A stretch of DNA of 64,000 bases from contig JBGCCY010000009.1 of the NCBI GenBank assembly GCA_045104975.1, positions 1 through 64,000 on the forward strand, in the 5' to 3' direction. The notes under the pieces were generated by a model, which saw nothing but the letters and a program-made list of their open reading frames with translations, was not told the DNA's origin and ran no database searches. The translations under genes were made by a program, and so were the position numbers. Positions 7,782 through 16,351 of this stretch are shown one piece after another. Position 1 is the first letter of the stretch; each line of letters starts with the position of its first letter. This stretch comes from CAJQQY01 sp045104975. Lineage in GTDB: Bacteria; Bacteroidota; Bacteroidia; Chitinophagales; Saprospiraceae.

Positions 7782-9554
7782 TTATTGAATTATAGTTGCT
7801 TTGATGTCAATTACAACATCATTGAAAACTGTTGGTGTTCCACAATCTTTAGTTAAGTCAACATTACTAAAATGGAAGTGAACATCATCTCCAATAGTTT
7901 CATTCGAAGATAGTTTTACGATGTCATTAATAGTTGACACAGATAAATTAGTGTACTGACATTCCGGAATTCCATCTACACTAAATATTCCAAAAACATA
8001 AGTGTATGAAGGATTATTGGGGTCGTTATTGTCGTCGTGAATGTTGATAAAATAATTGACATTACCTCCATTTTGAACAGACTGAAAACTAATATTGTAA
8101 ACTGTTGCTCCATTTGAATTCGTACTAAGCGTGGCCGTACAAGGTGTAATAAAACTATCTTCCACATTATTAATAATTACTTGAAACCCTGCAATGTCAT
8201 CTTCACAAGCATCGATATTTCCAACAGTCAGATTTTCTTCCACCGTAAATATTTGAGGAGTACTTTGAGTTCCCTCATCGAGGTCAGCAACTACCATAGA
8301 TATTGTTTCGACATCACACTTGAAAAAATCGGTAGAAAAATTGCCAGTACTTTCAATCGGAATTAGAAAAGCAAAGTCAACTCCAATTCCATTTACAATG
8401 ACATATCCATTGGTAACAATTTGACCATCACAATTCAAAGCAGTTCCTGAAAGGGTAACTAGTTCCAAATTACTCAAATCGACGGTAATGAGATAATTAA
8501 TATTGTCCACATTGAATGGACCAATTTCTTCGGAGTAAACTACATTGCCACAAACATCAATTAACTCAAATATTAATAATTCATCTTTTGGGATAAACCC
8601 ACTAAAATGCCCTGTACTTGAAGTGGTAACGGTGCAGGAAGTTCCATCAGGTCTGACCATCCGAACATCAATAGTAGTTGGACCTGACAAAATATTAACT
8701 TGTCCTTGTAGAAATACAGTTTCTATATTATCATCACAATTCCACCAACTGAAATGAGACACCTCCCCAACATATTGATTGCCTTGTAAAGTTGCTTCTC
8801 CTTCTTCTATCCAAAGTCCACTTTCAGTATCAAAGTGCCAAAGGGGAATCGTGCTAGGTGCAGCACTAGATAAAATATTTGGGACAGGAACCGTTAAGGT
8901 TGCTGCTTGAGAAATTTGAAGTTTTTCACCTGAACTTCCTTCTAATTCTACATTGATCATTCCGAAGCTTTTTAAGTATTGCATTTGTTCAGAAAGGTTT
9001 AAGGCGGTCAAATTACCAGGCATAACTTCTCTCAAATCTGTTCTAGTAGGATCAAGATATGTTGCATAAATATTTACTTCACCAGTATAAACATTTCCTG
9101 ATTCAGTTTTAAATGCGTTGGCTTTAAAATCAATTTTTCCGCCGCCAGGTACATTAATGACTCCTCCATTTGCTGTTTGAAAATTACCAGATAATGTTCG
9201 CTCGATAAGTTGGACATTAGTATGAATGGTATTTTCTCTGAGCGGAGAAAGTGATTGATTGGCCTCGAAGTAATTTTCCTTTTTGATGGTCAAGACCGCT
9301 ATTCTGTCGGGGACGGTACTGGTTATTTTAAAAAAACCATTTTGATCTGTAGTGGTAAGATCAGCTCCCCAATTCACTTCTGCATTTTCGATGGGCTGAC
9401 CATTTTGGTTAGTGACAATGCCGAATATTTCAGATTCAATAAATACAGTTGGACTGGGAATAGTTACTTTCGTATCTGAAATGATATTTTCTTTTCTACA
9501 GCCAAAAGCTAAAAGAACGAGTAGAGTTAATAAGTATAATCTTGAGGTATTCAT
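7782..9554 (-). CDS. Lipoprotein with carboxypeptidase regulatory-like domain
   Basis: The signal peptide ends in the lipobox AFGC. Residues about 40-115 form a carboxypeptidase-D regulatory-like beta-sandwich (GIVTNQNGQPIENAEV, then TTTDQNGFFKI). A region with IDFKANAFKTESGNVYTGE and LWHFDTESGLWIEEG follows, the pattern of the FAM171/CILP-type extracellular domain. The remainder is strand-rich repeats to residue 590. It is probably lipid-anchored at the cell surface or outer membrane. As first gene of the sigma operon it may be the sensor or the main regulon product; which one is inference. Confidence 0.8.
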   Translation of the reverse strand: MNTSRLYLLTLLVLLAFGCRKENIISDTKVTIPSPTVFIESEIFGIVTNQNGQPIENAEVNWGADLTTTDQNGFFKITSTVPDRIAVLTIKKENYFEANQSLSPLRENTIHTNVQLIERTLSGNFQTANGGVINVPGGGKIDFKANAFKTESGNVYTGEVNIYATYLDPTRTDLREVMPGNLTALNLSEQMQYLKSFGMINVELEGSSGEKLQISQAATLTVPVPNILSSAAPSTIPLWHFDTESGLWIEEGEATLQGNQYVGEVSHFSWWNCDDNIETVFLQGQVNILSGPTTIDVRMVRPDGTSCTVTTSSTGHFSGFIPKDELLIFELIDVCGNVVYSEEIGPFNVDNINYLITVDLSNLELVTLSGTALNCDGQIVTNGYVIVNGIGVDFAFLIPIESTGNFSTDFFKCDVETISMVVADLDEGTQSTPQIFTVEENLTVGNIDACEDDIAGFQVIINNVEDSFITPCTATLSTNSNGATVYNISFQSVQNGGNVNYFINIHDDNNDPNNPSYTYVFGIFSVDGIPECQYTNLSVSTINDIVKLSSNETIGDDVHFHFSNVDLTKDCGTPTVFNDVVIDIKATIIQ

Positions 9555-9589
9555 GATATTTTTTTTTGAAATAAAAAAGTTTGACGCGC

Positions 9590-9630
9590 CTGTCGTATTA
9601 TACTAAGAAGGTTTTTATAAAACGTTGCAT
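9590..9630 (-). promoter_or_regulatory. Candidate ECF-autoregulated promoter of the sigma operon
   Basis: Reading the minus strand, a GCAACGTTTT block (9618-9627 region) is followed about 16 bases later by TAGTATAATACG, about 38 bases before the lipoprotein ATG. A CAAC-type -35 is usual for ECF sigma factors, and no TAnnTTTG box is present, so an alternative promoter is plausible. It is unverified. Confidence 0.35.
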
Positions 9631-9714
9631 CCTTAGAAAAATAAATAAATTGCACCATCATAAAGACTAGGCAAGTAGGTAACTATTTTATTCTTAGCAT
9701 TAGCTTTCATTTAG

Positions 9715-9722
9715 TAACTTTG
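9715..9722 (+). promoter_or_regulatory. -7 box TAACTTTG
   Basis: TAACTTTG matches TAnnTTTG and ends 24 bases before the TTG start at 9747. Confidence 0.5.
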
Positions 9723-9746
9723 AGATAAATATAAACCTTCAATTCA

Positions 9747-10742
9747 TTGACAGTAAAAAAATCTAACCTCAAATATATCTATTCATTTAATTACGACCGT
9801 CATAATATTGAATTATGTAAGTTGGAATCGAGACAACTTTTTGAAGAAGAAGAAAAGGATAAACTGTTGTTTTCGAATATTAAGATTGATCCTTCTGTCA
9901 GTTCTTTTATTAAAAATAGATTTGAGATAATTCTATTTGCAGATAATTATTCTGAGGTGTTAAAAAAAATTAAGCAAGAAAACATTCATGCGGAGGAATT
10001 TAAAGTGGAGTACTTAATTTTGGATGGTGACGAAATGCCCTACAAGGAAAGACTTCAAAAATTAAGAGATATTGAATACAATATAGAAAGAGAATCCAAC
10101 TATCATACTCCAACGATAAATTATAGTGTATGTAACTATAATAACGTTTGGTATTTTGGAACTTTAATAAAAAAAAATACTGATTGGCTTAAGCATAAGA
10201 AAAAACCTTATTCATTTAGCAATTCATTAAATATAGATATTGCTAAGACGTTGGTCACCGTGGTTTCAAAAGGAAATAAAACCATTAAATTATTAGATGC
10301 TTGTTGTGGAGTTGGTACCGTAATGTTAGAAGCCTGTTATGCTGGATTTATCATCGAAGGATGCGATATTAATTGGAAGGCATGTAAACACACCAGACTA
10401 AATCTTGCACATTATAATTATACCGCCGAGGTCTATCGATCAGATATTAAAGATCTTAACCTAAAATACGATGCTGCTATTATTGATCTACCATATAATT
10501 TATATGCCTATTCAGATGATTTAATTATTTCAAATATTATTGAATCGACAGCAAAATTAACTGACCGAATAGCTATTGTATCAATATCAGATATTTCTAA
10601 TTTAATTAGCGATATAGGATTTAGTGTTACGGATTATTGTAATGTAGGTAAAAGTGGAAAAGGTAATTTCGCAAGGAAGATTTGGGTTTGTGATAAGGTA
10701 AGTAAGGTACCCATTAACACCGAGTCAATGAATAGCAAATAA
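9747..10742 (+). CDS. TRM11/UPF0020-like RNA methyltransferase
   Basis: The C-terminal half is a class I SAM-dependent methyltransferase: motif I LLDACCGVGTVMLEA (about 182-197), the acidic loop EGCDINWKAC, and the catalytic motif IV DLPYNLY (about 247), the D-P-P-Y variant of N2-guanine RNA methylases. The N-terminal half (about 1-150) is a THUMP-like substrate-binding region in position only, with no clear motif. Length (331 aa) fits the TRM11 family. The start is TTG; the next in-frame Met is far inside. The target is likely tRNA guanosine, by family. Confidence 0.8.
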   Translation: MTVKKSNLKYIYSFNYDRHNIELCKLESRQLFEEEEKDKLLFSNIKIDPSVSSFIKNRFEIILFADNYSEVLKKIKQENIHAEEFKVEYLILDGDEMPYKERLQKLRDIEYNIERESNYHTPTINYSVCNYNNVWYFGTLIKKNTDWLKHKKKPYSFSNSLNIDIAKTLVTVVSKGNKTIKLLDACCGVGTVMLEACYAGFIIEGCDINWKACKHTRLNLAHYNYTAEVYRSDIKDLNLKYDAAIIDLPYNLYAYSDDLIISNIIESTAKLTDRIAIVSISDISNLISDIGFSVTDYCNVGKSGKGNFARKIWVCDKVSKVPINTESMNSK

Positions 10743-10813
10743 AAATCATCATTTTTAATCTTGATCCTACAAGGCATATATCTAACAAGTGTACAAAAAC
10801 AATTGTATTAATT

Positions 10814-11121
10814 TCAAAGTGCTTGCTGCGGTGAATTTTTTTCGCGAGAAATATTACGTAATAATAAAGGAGCAAGAACAATAATAATAGGAACGGTGAC
10901 TTGATGGAGTCTATCTCCTTGGGCAAATGATATTCCACTTAAAATGATGGTCATGATAACTCCTAGAAATAAAATAACGACCATGAAATCGGTTTTTTTA
11001 TAATACAGATTTCTAAAGAATAAAATAGGATATATTAATAAAGCAATAGCTGAAAATATTATATTTTGAAATTGGCAAATTATATTTATGAAATTTAAAA
11101 CCCTTGATTTTGGTTCGAGGT
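10814..11121 (-). pseudogene. Displaced C-terminal segment of the GT-C-like gene (-1 frame)
   Basis: A stop-free minus-strand frame runs from about 11121 to a TGA at 10814, without its own start. It encodes about 100 residues with two or three membrane helices and the text SGISFAQGDRLHQVTVP followed by another helix, typical of the C-terminal end of GT-C/GT39-like membrane proteins. The upstream gene terminates at 11095 in the adjacent frame, so joining them needs one -1 shift between about 11121 and 11095. Either the gene is broken, the shift is programmed, or a base is wrong in the assembly. Confidence 0.7.
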
Positions 11122-12126
11122 ATTAGTCCTTAAGTTATTATTACCACCTATAGAATTTGAAAGGATGTTTCGAAAAAATGCTTCTCCAAAACAAATTTTG
11201 TTGATTTGAAATTTTTGGAGAAAATCATCTATAACAAATTCATTGTAATCTTTCCAATCCTTTTTTCTTAAAATGGCCTGATTAATTTTTTCTTTTCCAA
11301 TTAAGAGTCGTCGTCGTTTTACTTCCTTTCCCCAAGCTTTTCCTGCAATATCAAGATTACGGGAAACACACCATTGCTCTGCATAATTTCCAAAATATAG
11401 ATGTAAGGTTAAGGTATCTATATTGGAGAGTTTGTTTGTGTTAAAACTTTTATTCATGATAACCAATTGAAGTCCAATAGTAGAAACAAAAATAATAAAT
11501 ACAGTAGTAATTTTCTTGACCTTATTTTTATCTTGATAATATATTTTTCCAATCAACAACGGGATTATAAAAATGAGAAAATATTGTAAAGTTGGACGAA
11601 CTAAAATACTTAAACAAAAAGCTAAAAAACTAAATAGTAATAATCGAAAATGTTTTTCTATTTGATGTTTTATTAAAAAGAAAATAGAAAAGGTGATTAA
11701 GAATATGTAAAAAATCTCAGATAATATTTGTGTGCTTTGGACAAAAATTCCGACATGAAAAGTGAATAGAAGAGTATAAAATAAAGCTTGCTTATTATTT
11801 TTTAAAATAAGTTTTAGAGATTTAAATAAAAGGAGGTTGGTCATTAACCAACATGAATAATTGAAAAATAAGTTTAATAAATAAAACTGTAAATCTGAAT
11901 TTGAAATTAGTCTAAAGAATCCAACGGGAAGAGAATAACCTAACATTCTGGTTGGATGGGCAGAAAAATCTTGAGTTAAAAATAACAGTCCTGCATCTTC
12001 ATATTCAAATGAATCTGCTCCTCTAGTTAAAAAATCAAATGAATTGCATTTTAAAAGCAGAATACCTAAAAAGAAAAAAATGCTTAAGGTTATGGCAAGT
12101 TGCTTAGTTGTGTGTTTTGGTTGCAT
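11095..12126 (-). CDS. GT-C/GT39-like multipass membrane protein, C-terminus frameshifted off
   Basis: The first 343 residues contain an N-terminal helix, then a periplasmic loop with GADSFEYEDAG, where GT-C glycosyltransferases carry their acidic catalytic pair, and about seven further helices. The C-terminal soluble part (EVKRRRLLIGKEKINQAIL and following) leads to an abrupt hydrophilic end NTSNQNQGF. Members of this class normally end in more helices, which are found in the neighbouring frame downstream (10814-11121). A lipid-linked sugar donor would be the expected substrate by family. The gene is monocistronic and divergent from nothing recognisable. Confidence 0.6.
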   Translation of the reverse strand: MQPKHTTKQLAITLSIFFFLGILLLKCNSFDFLTRGADSFEYEDAGLLFLTQDFSAHPTRMLGYSLPVGFFRLISNSDLQFYLLNLFFNYSCWLMTNLLLFKSLKLILKNNKQALFYTLLFTFHVGIFVQSTQILSEIFYIFLITFSIFFLIKHQIEKHFRLLLFSFLAFCLSILVRPTLQYFLIFIIPLLIGKIYYQDKNKVKKITTVFIIFVSTIGLQLVIMNKSFNTNKLSNIDTLTLHLYFGNYAEQWCVSRNLDIAGKAWGKEVKRRRLLIGKEKINQAILRKKDWKDYNEFVIDDFLQKFQINKICFGEAFFRNILSNSIGGNNNLRTNTSNQNQGF

Positions 12127-12162
12127 ATAAAATCAATTTCCATTGGAATACCAATTACGATA

Positions 12163-12197
12163 AAAAAGCTGTTAACAGAGCATGTTAACAGCTTTTT
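12163..12197 (-). terminator. Rho-independent terminator, usable in both directions
   Basis: A perfect 15-bp stem (12163-12177 with 12183-12197) has loop GAGCA. A/T runs on both sides give a U-tract on either strand. It lies 61 bases past the 3' end of the 12258-16052 gene. Confidence 0.9.
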
Positions 12198-12257
12198 CTT
12201 TCAATGGTGAAAAATATTTTTAAAAAAAAGAGTTTGCTTTTTGCTAATTAAAATCTT

Positions 12258-15200
12258 TTAAAACGCAAACCCCGCCCCAATCGTAATCAACTTCTCCTCA
12301 TCTGATACAAAATATTCTCCTCGGAATAACAATGCATTTACGGGACTAAACCAAACTCCGCCACCATAGCCTTGATGCCATTTGTCAGAGTCTTCATCAT
12401 CCACCCAAACTCTACCATAATCAAATCCTCCATGCACTCCAATCGTAAATGGCAAAATTCGATTGGTCGAAGAAAACAGTTTAATCCGCACCTCTGAATT
12501 ATGATACAAAGAAGTATTTCCCGTAAATCGTTCTGCTCGAAACCCTCGAAGGGTAGAAGGAGTTCCGTTAATCGTACCACCAATGATTGCTCCATCGTAG
12601 AAATTAAATTTCCCGAAATTGTGTTGTGTACCAACTTGAGTAGCTAAAGTGATGTATTGATTTTTATCTAAACTATAGTAAAATGCTAAGCTTGCTTTTA
12701 ATTTTCCGACATTGACATCATTGCCCCAAATGTCATTTTCCCAACTCAAACTAGATTGGAATTTGGTGCCAGAATGGGTAATCAATGGATTGTCTAAGTT
12801 AGCATAATTGAATGCTACCTTTGCACCAAGTTGTAATTTGGAATCGAAGATGTTGGGGTTATCCAATGCAAATTCATTGATAAATCGAGGATCATCATCC
12901 GCATTATTTTCTATTCCAATTCTACGGAGTGTACCTCCAATTAAAAATTCTCCATTTCCTCTAGTAATTAATTTCCTTAAATTAGGATTAAAATATATCA
13001 AGCTATTTTGTACTCGATTATAGGATAAACCTTTTACATCGTTGGTAGTTTCATTTCCTAATCCAAAAAAATTGTAAGCAAATCGATCGCCATAAAAACG
13101 AGAATCAATCGTAAAATCCATATTGCCAACTGTTCGAATAAACTCGCCTTGATAAATTACATCCAAGGAAACTTTACTTGCCGCAGCGGTAATGGAAAGA
13201 TGATGATGTTGGGAATAAGGGAATTTTTTATATCCATATCTGACCCAATTGGCGAATGCACCAAAGAGAAATCCATCATCAGGATTACTTCCGATAATTG
13301 GTAATGGCATCAAAAAATCATATTCGTAATGAATATTTTCTCGATCATAAATATTGTTATCTCGGTGGTTAGAGGTTTTGTTTTTTGCCTCAGTCCCTAA
13401 GTTTAAAGTGTTGCCCTCTGGCGTATCGTATACCCAAGTCTTTTTGCCAAAGCCACCAACTTTAGAGCTATCATTAAAAGTATCATTCCCCAAACATCCA
13501 ATTGTTCGAATAAAGATGCCTTTGTTTCCTCCTCCAGTTATGTTGAAAATATCATCATCACCCAATCCGTAAATATTTAATTCCTTGGTTTGAGATTTTA
13601 AAAATAACCGATGGTAGACTAATTTTTGTTTATCTCCTTTTTTATTGGAATCATATACTTTGACATCGACATCACCATTTTCCATTCGAACAATTTCAAA
13701 TAACTCTTTTTTATCCGTTCCATAAATGTCAACTTCCTTTGCTAAAAAGGTGTAATATTTTTTAGCAATTTCCATCATATTGTCACGACGTTGTTTGACT
13801 ATTTCTTTGATGTCATTACCTGCTAATCGCTGAGCTTCAACTGGCATGTTTTTAAATGCCTCATCAATTACTTCGTCCGTTACATTATCTTGGATATATT
13901 TAGTTTCACGTTCCCAATCTTCCCAGTCCATTTCACCAATGAATGATTTATCGAAAATTCGACCATTGTAAGTTGTCCATTTTATATTTCCAACATTAGC
14001 TTTATAAGGTTTTAGCAACCTTAAAAAAGGAACAAAATTATTAGCAATGATGGTTAAAAATCCATCGTACTTTGCAAATGGTTGATCTCGATCTCTTGGA
14101 ATTGGGCGATACAATTTTTCACCATCTTCATCTTTGATCAAAGCCCATCGCCATTGATCATCGTGTCGATCAAAATCTCCAATCATAATATCAAACATTC
14201 GACTACGCAATGCCCAAGCTTGATCGACCTTGTGATGATTATTTTTAGTGATTTTTGAAACTAGTTTATCTGTATTTAAAATTTTGATAGGATTTCCAAA
14301 ACTTGGATTGTCTTTCCAAGCGGTCACCGGTCGTTCCTCAAACAAATAAACTGCTCCACCATACACATCATTATACTCTCCCAAAGTTGGTTGCTTCGGA
14401 ATATAAAATAGTTTAGGATTGGTATGATAAACCTTGGCAGCATCAGCCATCTTTGGAATAACCAAAGGTGCAAATGGGTAAGTAGCCAAATAAGTATCTT
14501 CAACAATCGAACCTGCCAAATCCATTTGGTTAAAAGGGTAGGGGATCAATCGAGAAGCATCTTTGGTCATATCTCGCATGGTGTAATGTCGACCTTGACT
14601 ATCTTGTAATCTGACCGAGTTAGTTTGACCACCACCACCTCGTTTGATAGGAGTTAATCCGCCTGCATGTGTGGAAAGATCTAACGTTTCAAAATTAAAA
14701 GGTGTAACATACGTTTCGCGATGATGTTTCCCCAAAAAGGCATTTCTAAACTTGCTTCCTTTCTTAACTCTACGAGTTAATAACAATGTATTTACAGAAT
14801 CCTTTTTTTGATCATATTCTGGGAAATCAGTTATTTGTTCCCGGTCATATTTTTCTAATTTATCTCTTATTTTTTTTCTATAAACTAATTCGCCATTTTC
14901 GTTTCCTTTCACCGATCTCCAGAATTCTAACCAAGTGGTTCCATTTTCATAAAATTCTAATTTGGAAAATCCTTGACCACCATAAACGAACTGAGCTCCT
15001 TTTCCTAATTTGGCTGGATTCTTCTTAGAGCCAGCACCACTTACAATAAATTGATTTCGATCTGTTTCGATGTATTGTAAATTATGCTCATGGCCTGCAG
15101 CAAAAATAAAACGACCATTTTTACCAGCACCTAATAACATTGATTTTTTCATGGCACGATAGCCAGGGTGAGCTAAGTCTTGACGACTGCCGATTGTTCC

Positions 15201-16052
15201 TCTTCCGAGAGCAGCCAATGTTCCTAATCCTGGCAGAGGGATATATAAATTTTTGTTTAATTCTGTCAATGGAAATAAGTGCATTTTGGCAGCATACTTT
15301 CCACCATGTGGACCATAAGAATTTAAAGGATGATGCATTAGAACGACTACATTTTTATTTCGATTTTTTCTTAAAGATTCTTCAAAAAGGAAATCGAAAA
15401 CTCTTCTGTTTTTTGCATCACATCCATCATTGATGGCAGCATCTTTATCCCAATCTCTCAAGTACCAATTAGAATCAACAATGATATAAGCTAAGTTTTT
15501 ATTGACTTCTACAATCTCTGGACCACCGCAACCATTGTCAGGAAGGAAATAATTTTTCCAATCATCATCATCTTCAATTCCTGCGTTGAGGTGTTTTTCA
15601 ATATATTTTTCTTGTCGTCGAACTCCTTTTAAACCATGACGAATCCAATCATGATTACCTGGCAGGAAAATAGGATGACCTTTGAAATCTTTTAGAATAT
15701 TGAGTTGTGCATCTAAGCGGTTTTCAGCTCGAACTCGATCTGCATCATCACTTTTAGGAGGCATTCCGTATGGATAAATATTGTCGCCTAAAAATACAAC
15801 ATGGCTATTCTCATTTGCTTGTGCTAATTTTTTTTGTAAAAGTGCTAGGGCAGGAGAGGGAGTTATTCCATCTGCGGTATATCCTGCATCGCCAATTAGG
15901 AACAAGGTGTGTTCTAGTTTTCCAGTTGGTTTTTCGATAGCTTTAGTTTTCCAATCTGCGTTGTCACTATCGTATTGCAATTTAAAATTGGCACATGAAG
16001 GGAGTAGCGAAATTAATATGAGTAGGATAAATGTGTGTAATGATTTTTTCAT
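12258..16052 (-). CDS. Lipoprotein: metallophosphoesterase + CotH-like domain + Omp85-like barrel
   Basis: The ATG at 16052 gives a lipoprotein signal (box LPSC, C20); the longer TTG start at 16070 is unlikely. Residues about 48-340 are a calcineurin-like metallophosphoesterase with intact ligands: GDAG (54-57), GDN (89-91), GNHD (132-135), HH (240-241), GHEH (320-323). The middle domain carries MIGDFDRHDDQW (about 615-628) and RPIPRDRDQPF (about 650), resembling the catalytic loop and metal motif of CotH/FAM20-type atypical kinases. From about 926 to the end an Omp85/TamA-type barrel includes the STLRGFRAERFTG motif and a terminal strand ending in F. Predicted in the outer membrane; substrates unknown. 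Confidence 0.82.
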   Translation of the reverse strand: MKKSLHTFILLILISLLPSCANFKLQYDSDNADWKTKAIEKPTGKLEHTLFLIGDAGYTADGITPSPALALLQKKLAQANENSHVVFLGDNIYPYGMPPKSDDADRVRAENRLDAQLNILKDFKGHPIFLPGNHDWIRHGLKGVRRQEKYIEKHLNAGIEDDDDWKNYFLPDNGCGGPEIVEVNKNLAYIIVDSNWYLRDWDKDAAINDGCDAKNRRVFDFLFEESLRKNRNKNVVVLMHHPLNSYGPHGGKYAAKMHLFPLTELNKNLYIPLPGLGTLAALGRGTIGSRQDLAHPGYRAMKKSMLLGAGKNGRFIFAAGHEHNLQYIETDRNQFIVSGAGSKKNPAKLGKGAQFVYGGQGFSKLEFYENGTTWLEFWRSVKGNENGELVYRKKIRDKLEKYDREQITDFPEYDQKKDSVNTLLLTRRVKKGSKFRNAFLGKHHRETYVTPFNFETLDLSTHAGGLTPIKRGGGGQTNSVRLQDSQGRHYTMRDMTKDASRLIPYPFNQMDLAGSIVEDTYLATYPFAPLVIPKMADAAKVYHTNPKLFYIPKQPTLGEYNDVYGGAVYLFEERPVTAWKDNPSFGNPIKILNTDKLVSKITKNNHHKVDQAWALRSRMFDIMIGDFDRHDDQWRWALIKDEDGEKLYRPIPRDRDQPFAKYDGFLTIIANNFVPFLRLLKPYKANVGNIKWTTYNGRIFDKSFIGEMDWEDWERETKYIQDNVTDEVIDEAFKNMPVEAQRLAGNDIKEIVKQRRDNMMEIAKKYYTFLAKEVDIYGTDKKELFEIVRMENGDVDVKVYDSNKKGDKQKLVYHRLFLKSQTKELNIYGLGDDDIFNITGGGNKGIFIRTIGCLGNDTFNDSSKVGGFGKKTWVYDTPEGNTLNLGTEAKNKTSNHRDNNIYDRENIHYEYDFLMPLPIIGSNPDDGFLFGAFANWVRYGYKKFPYSQHHHLSITAAASKVSLDVIYQGEFIRTVGNMDFTIDSRFYGDRFAYNFFGLGNETTNDVKGLSYNRVQNSLIYFNPNLRKLITRGNGEFLIGGTLRRIGIENNADDDPRFINEFALDNPNIFDSKLQLGAKVAFNYANLDNPLITHSGTKFQSSLSWENDIWGNDVNVGKLKASLAFYYSLDKNQYITLATQVGTQHNFGKFNFYDGAIIGGTINGTPSTLRGFRAERFTGNTSLYHNSEVRIKLFSSTNRILPFTIGVHGGFDYGRVWVDDEDSDKWHQGYGGGVWFSPVNALLFRGEYFVSDEEKLITIGAGFAF

Positions 16053-16099
16053 TTTATTTTTTAAATTCAAAATTATTAATTTTTTTTTCTAATACGTGG

Positions 16100-16107
16100 C
16101 AAATATA
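16100..16107 (-). promoter_or_regulatory. -7 box for the 12258-16052 gene
   Basis: On the minus strand this reads TATATTTG, matching TAnnTTTG, 47 bases before the ATG at 16052. Confidence 0.4.
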
Positions 16108-16123
16108 AAGAGGGAATAATTTA

Positions 16124-16205
16124 ACCACAGAGGGCATAGAGAATGGACACAGAATTAACAGAGTTTTTTGTTTTCTCCGTGTTCATTCTCTGTTTTCTCC
16201 TTGGT
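16124..16205. repeat. ACCACAGAG-type inverted repeat
   Basis: ACCACAGAGGG...AGAGAATGGACACAGA on the left is mirrored by TGTTCATTCTCTGTTTTCTCCTTGGT on the right as an imperfect inverted repeat. It lies between the two tandem phosphoesterase-barrel genes. Similar CACAGAG word repeats are widespread in bacterial intergenic DNA. Confidence 0.6.
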
Positions 16206-16351
16206 AAAGAAAAAAATCTTCTAAGTAGTAAATGATGAGTATTAAAACTTTCGGAAGAAGACTCATCACTCCTAACTTATAATTTAATTTTCTACCAAAG
16301 AATAAATAATCATATTCAGTTTTTCTTCATTGGATTCGATCTTTTTTTTTA

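Noticed and set aside
10714..10938. 74-aa minus-strand frame with hydrophobic text
   Set aside because: It overlaps the 3' end of the methyltransferase gene and competes with the longer -1 frame at 10814-11121, which continues the upstream protein; it is a shadow.
16053..16070. Extended TTG start for the phosphoesterase-barrel lipoprotein
   Set aside because: It would add six residues before an otherwise perfect lipoprotein signal; the ATG at 16052 is preferred.
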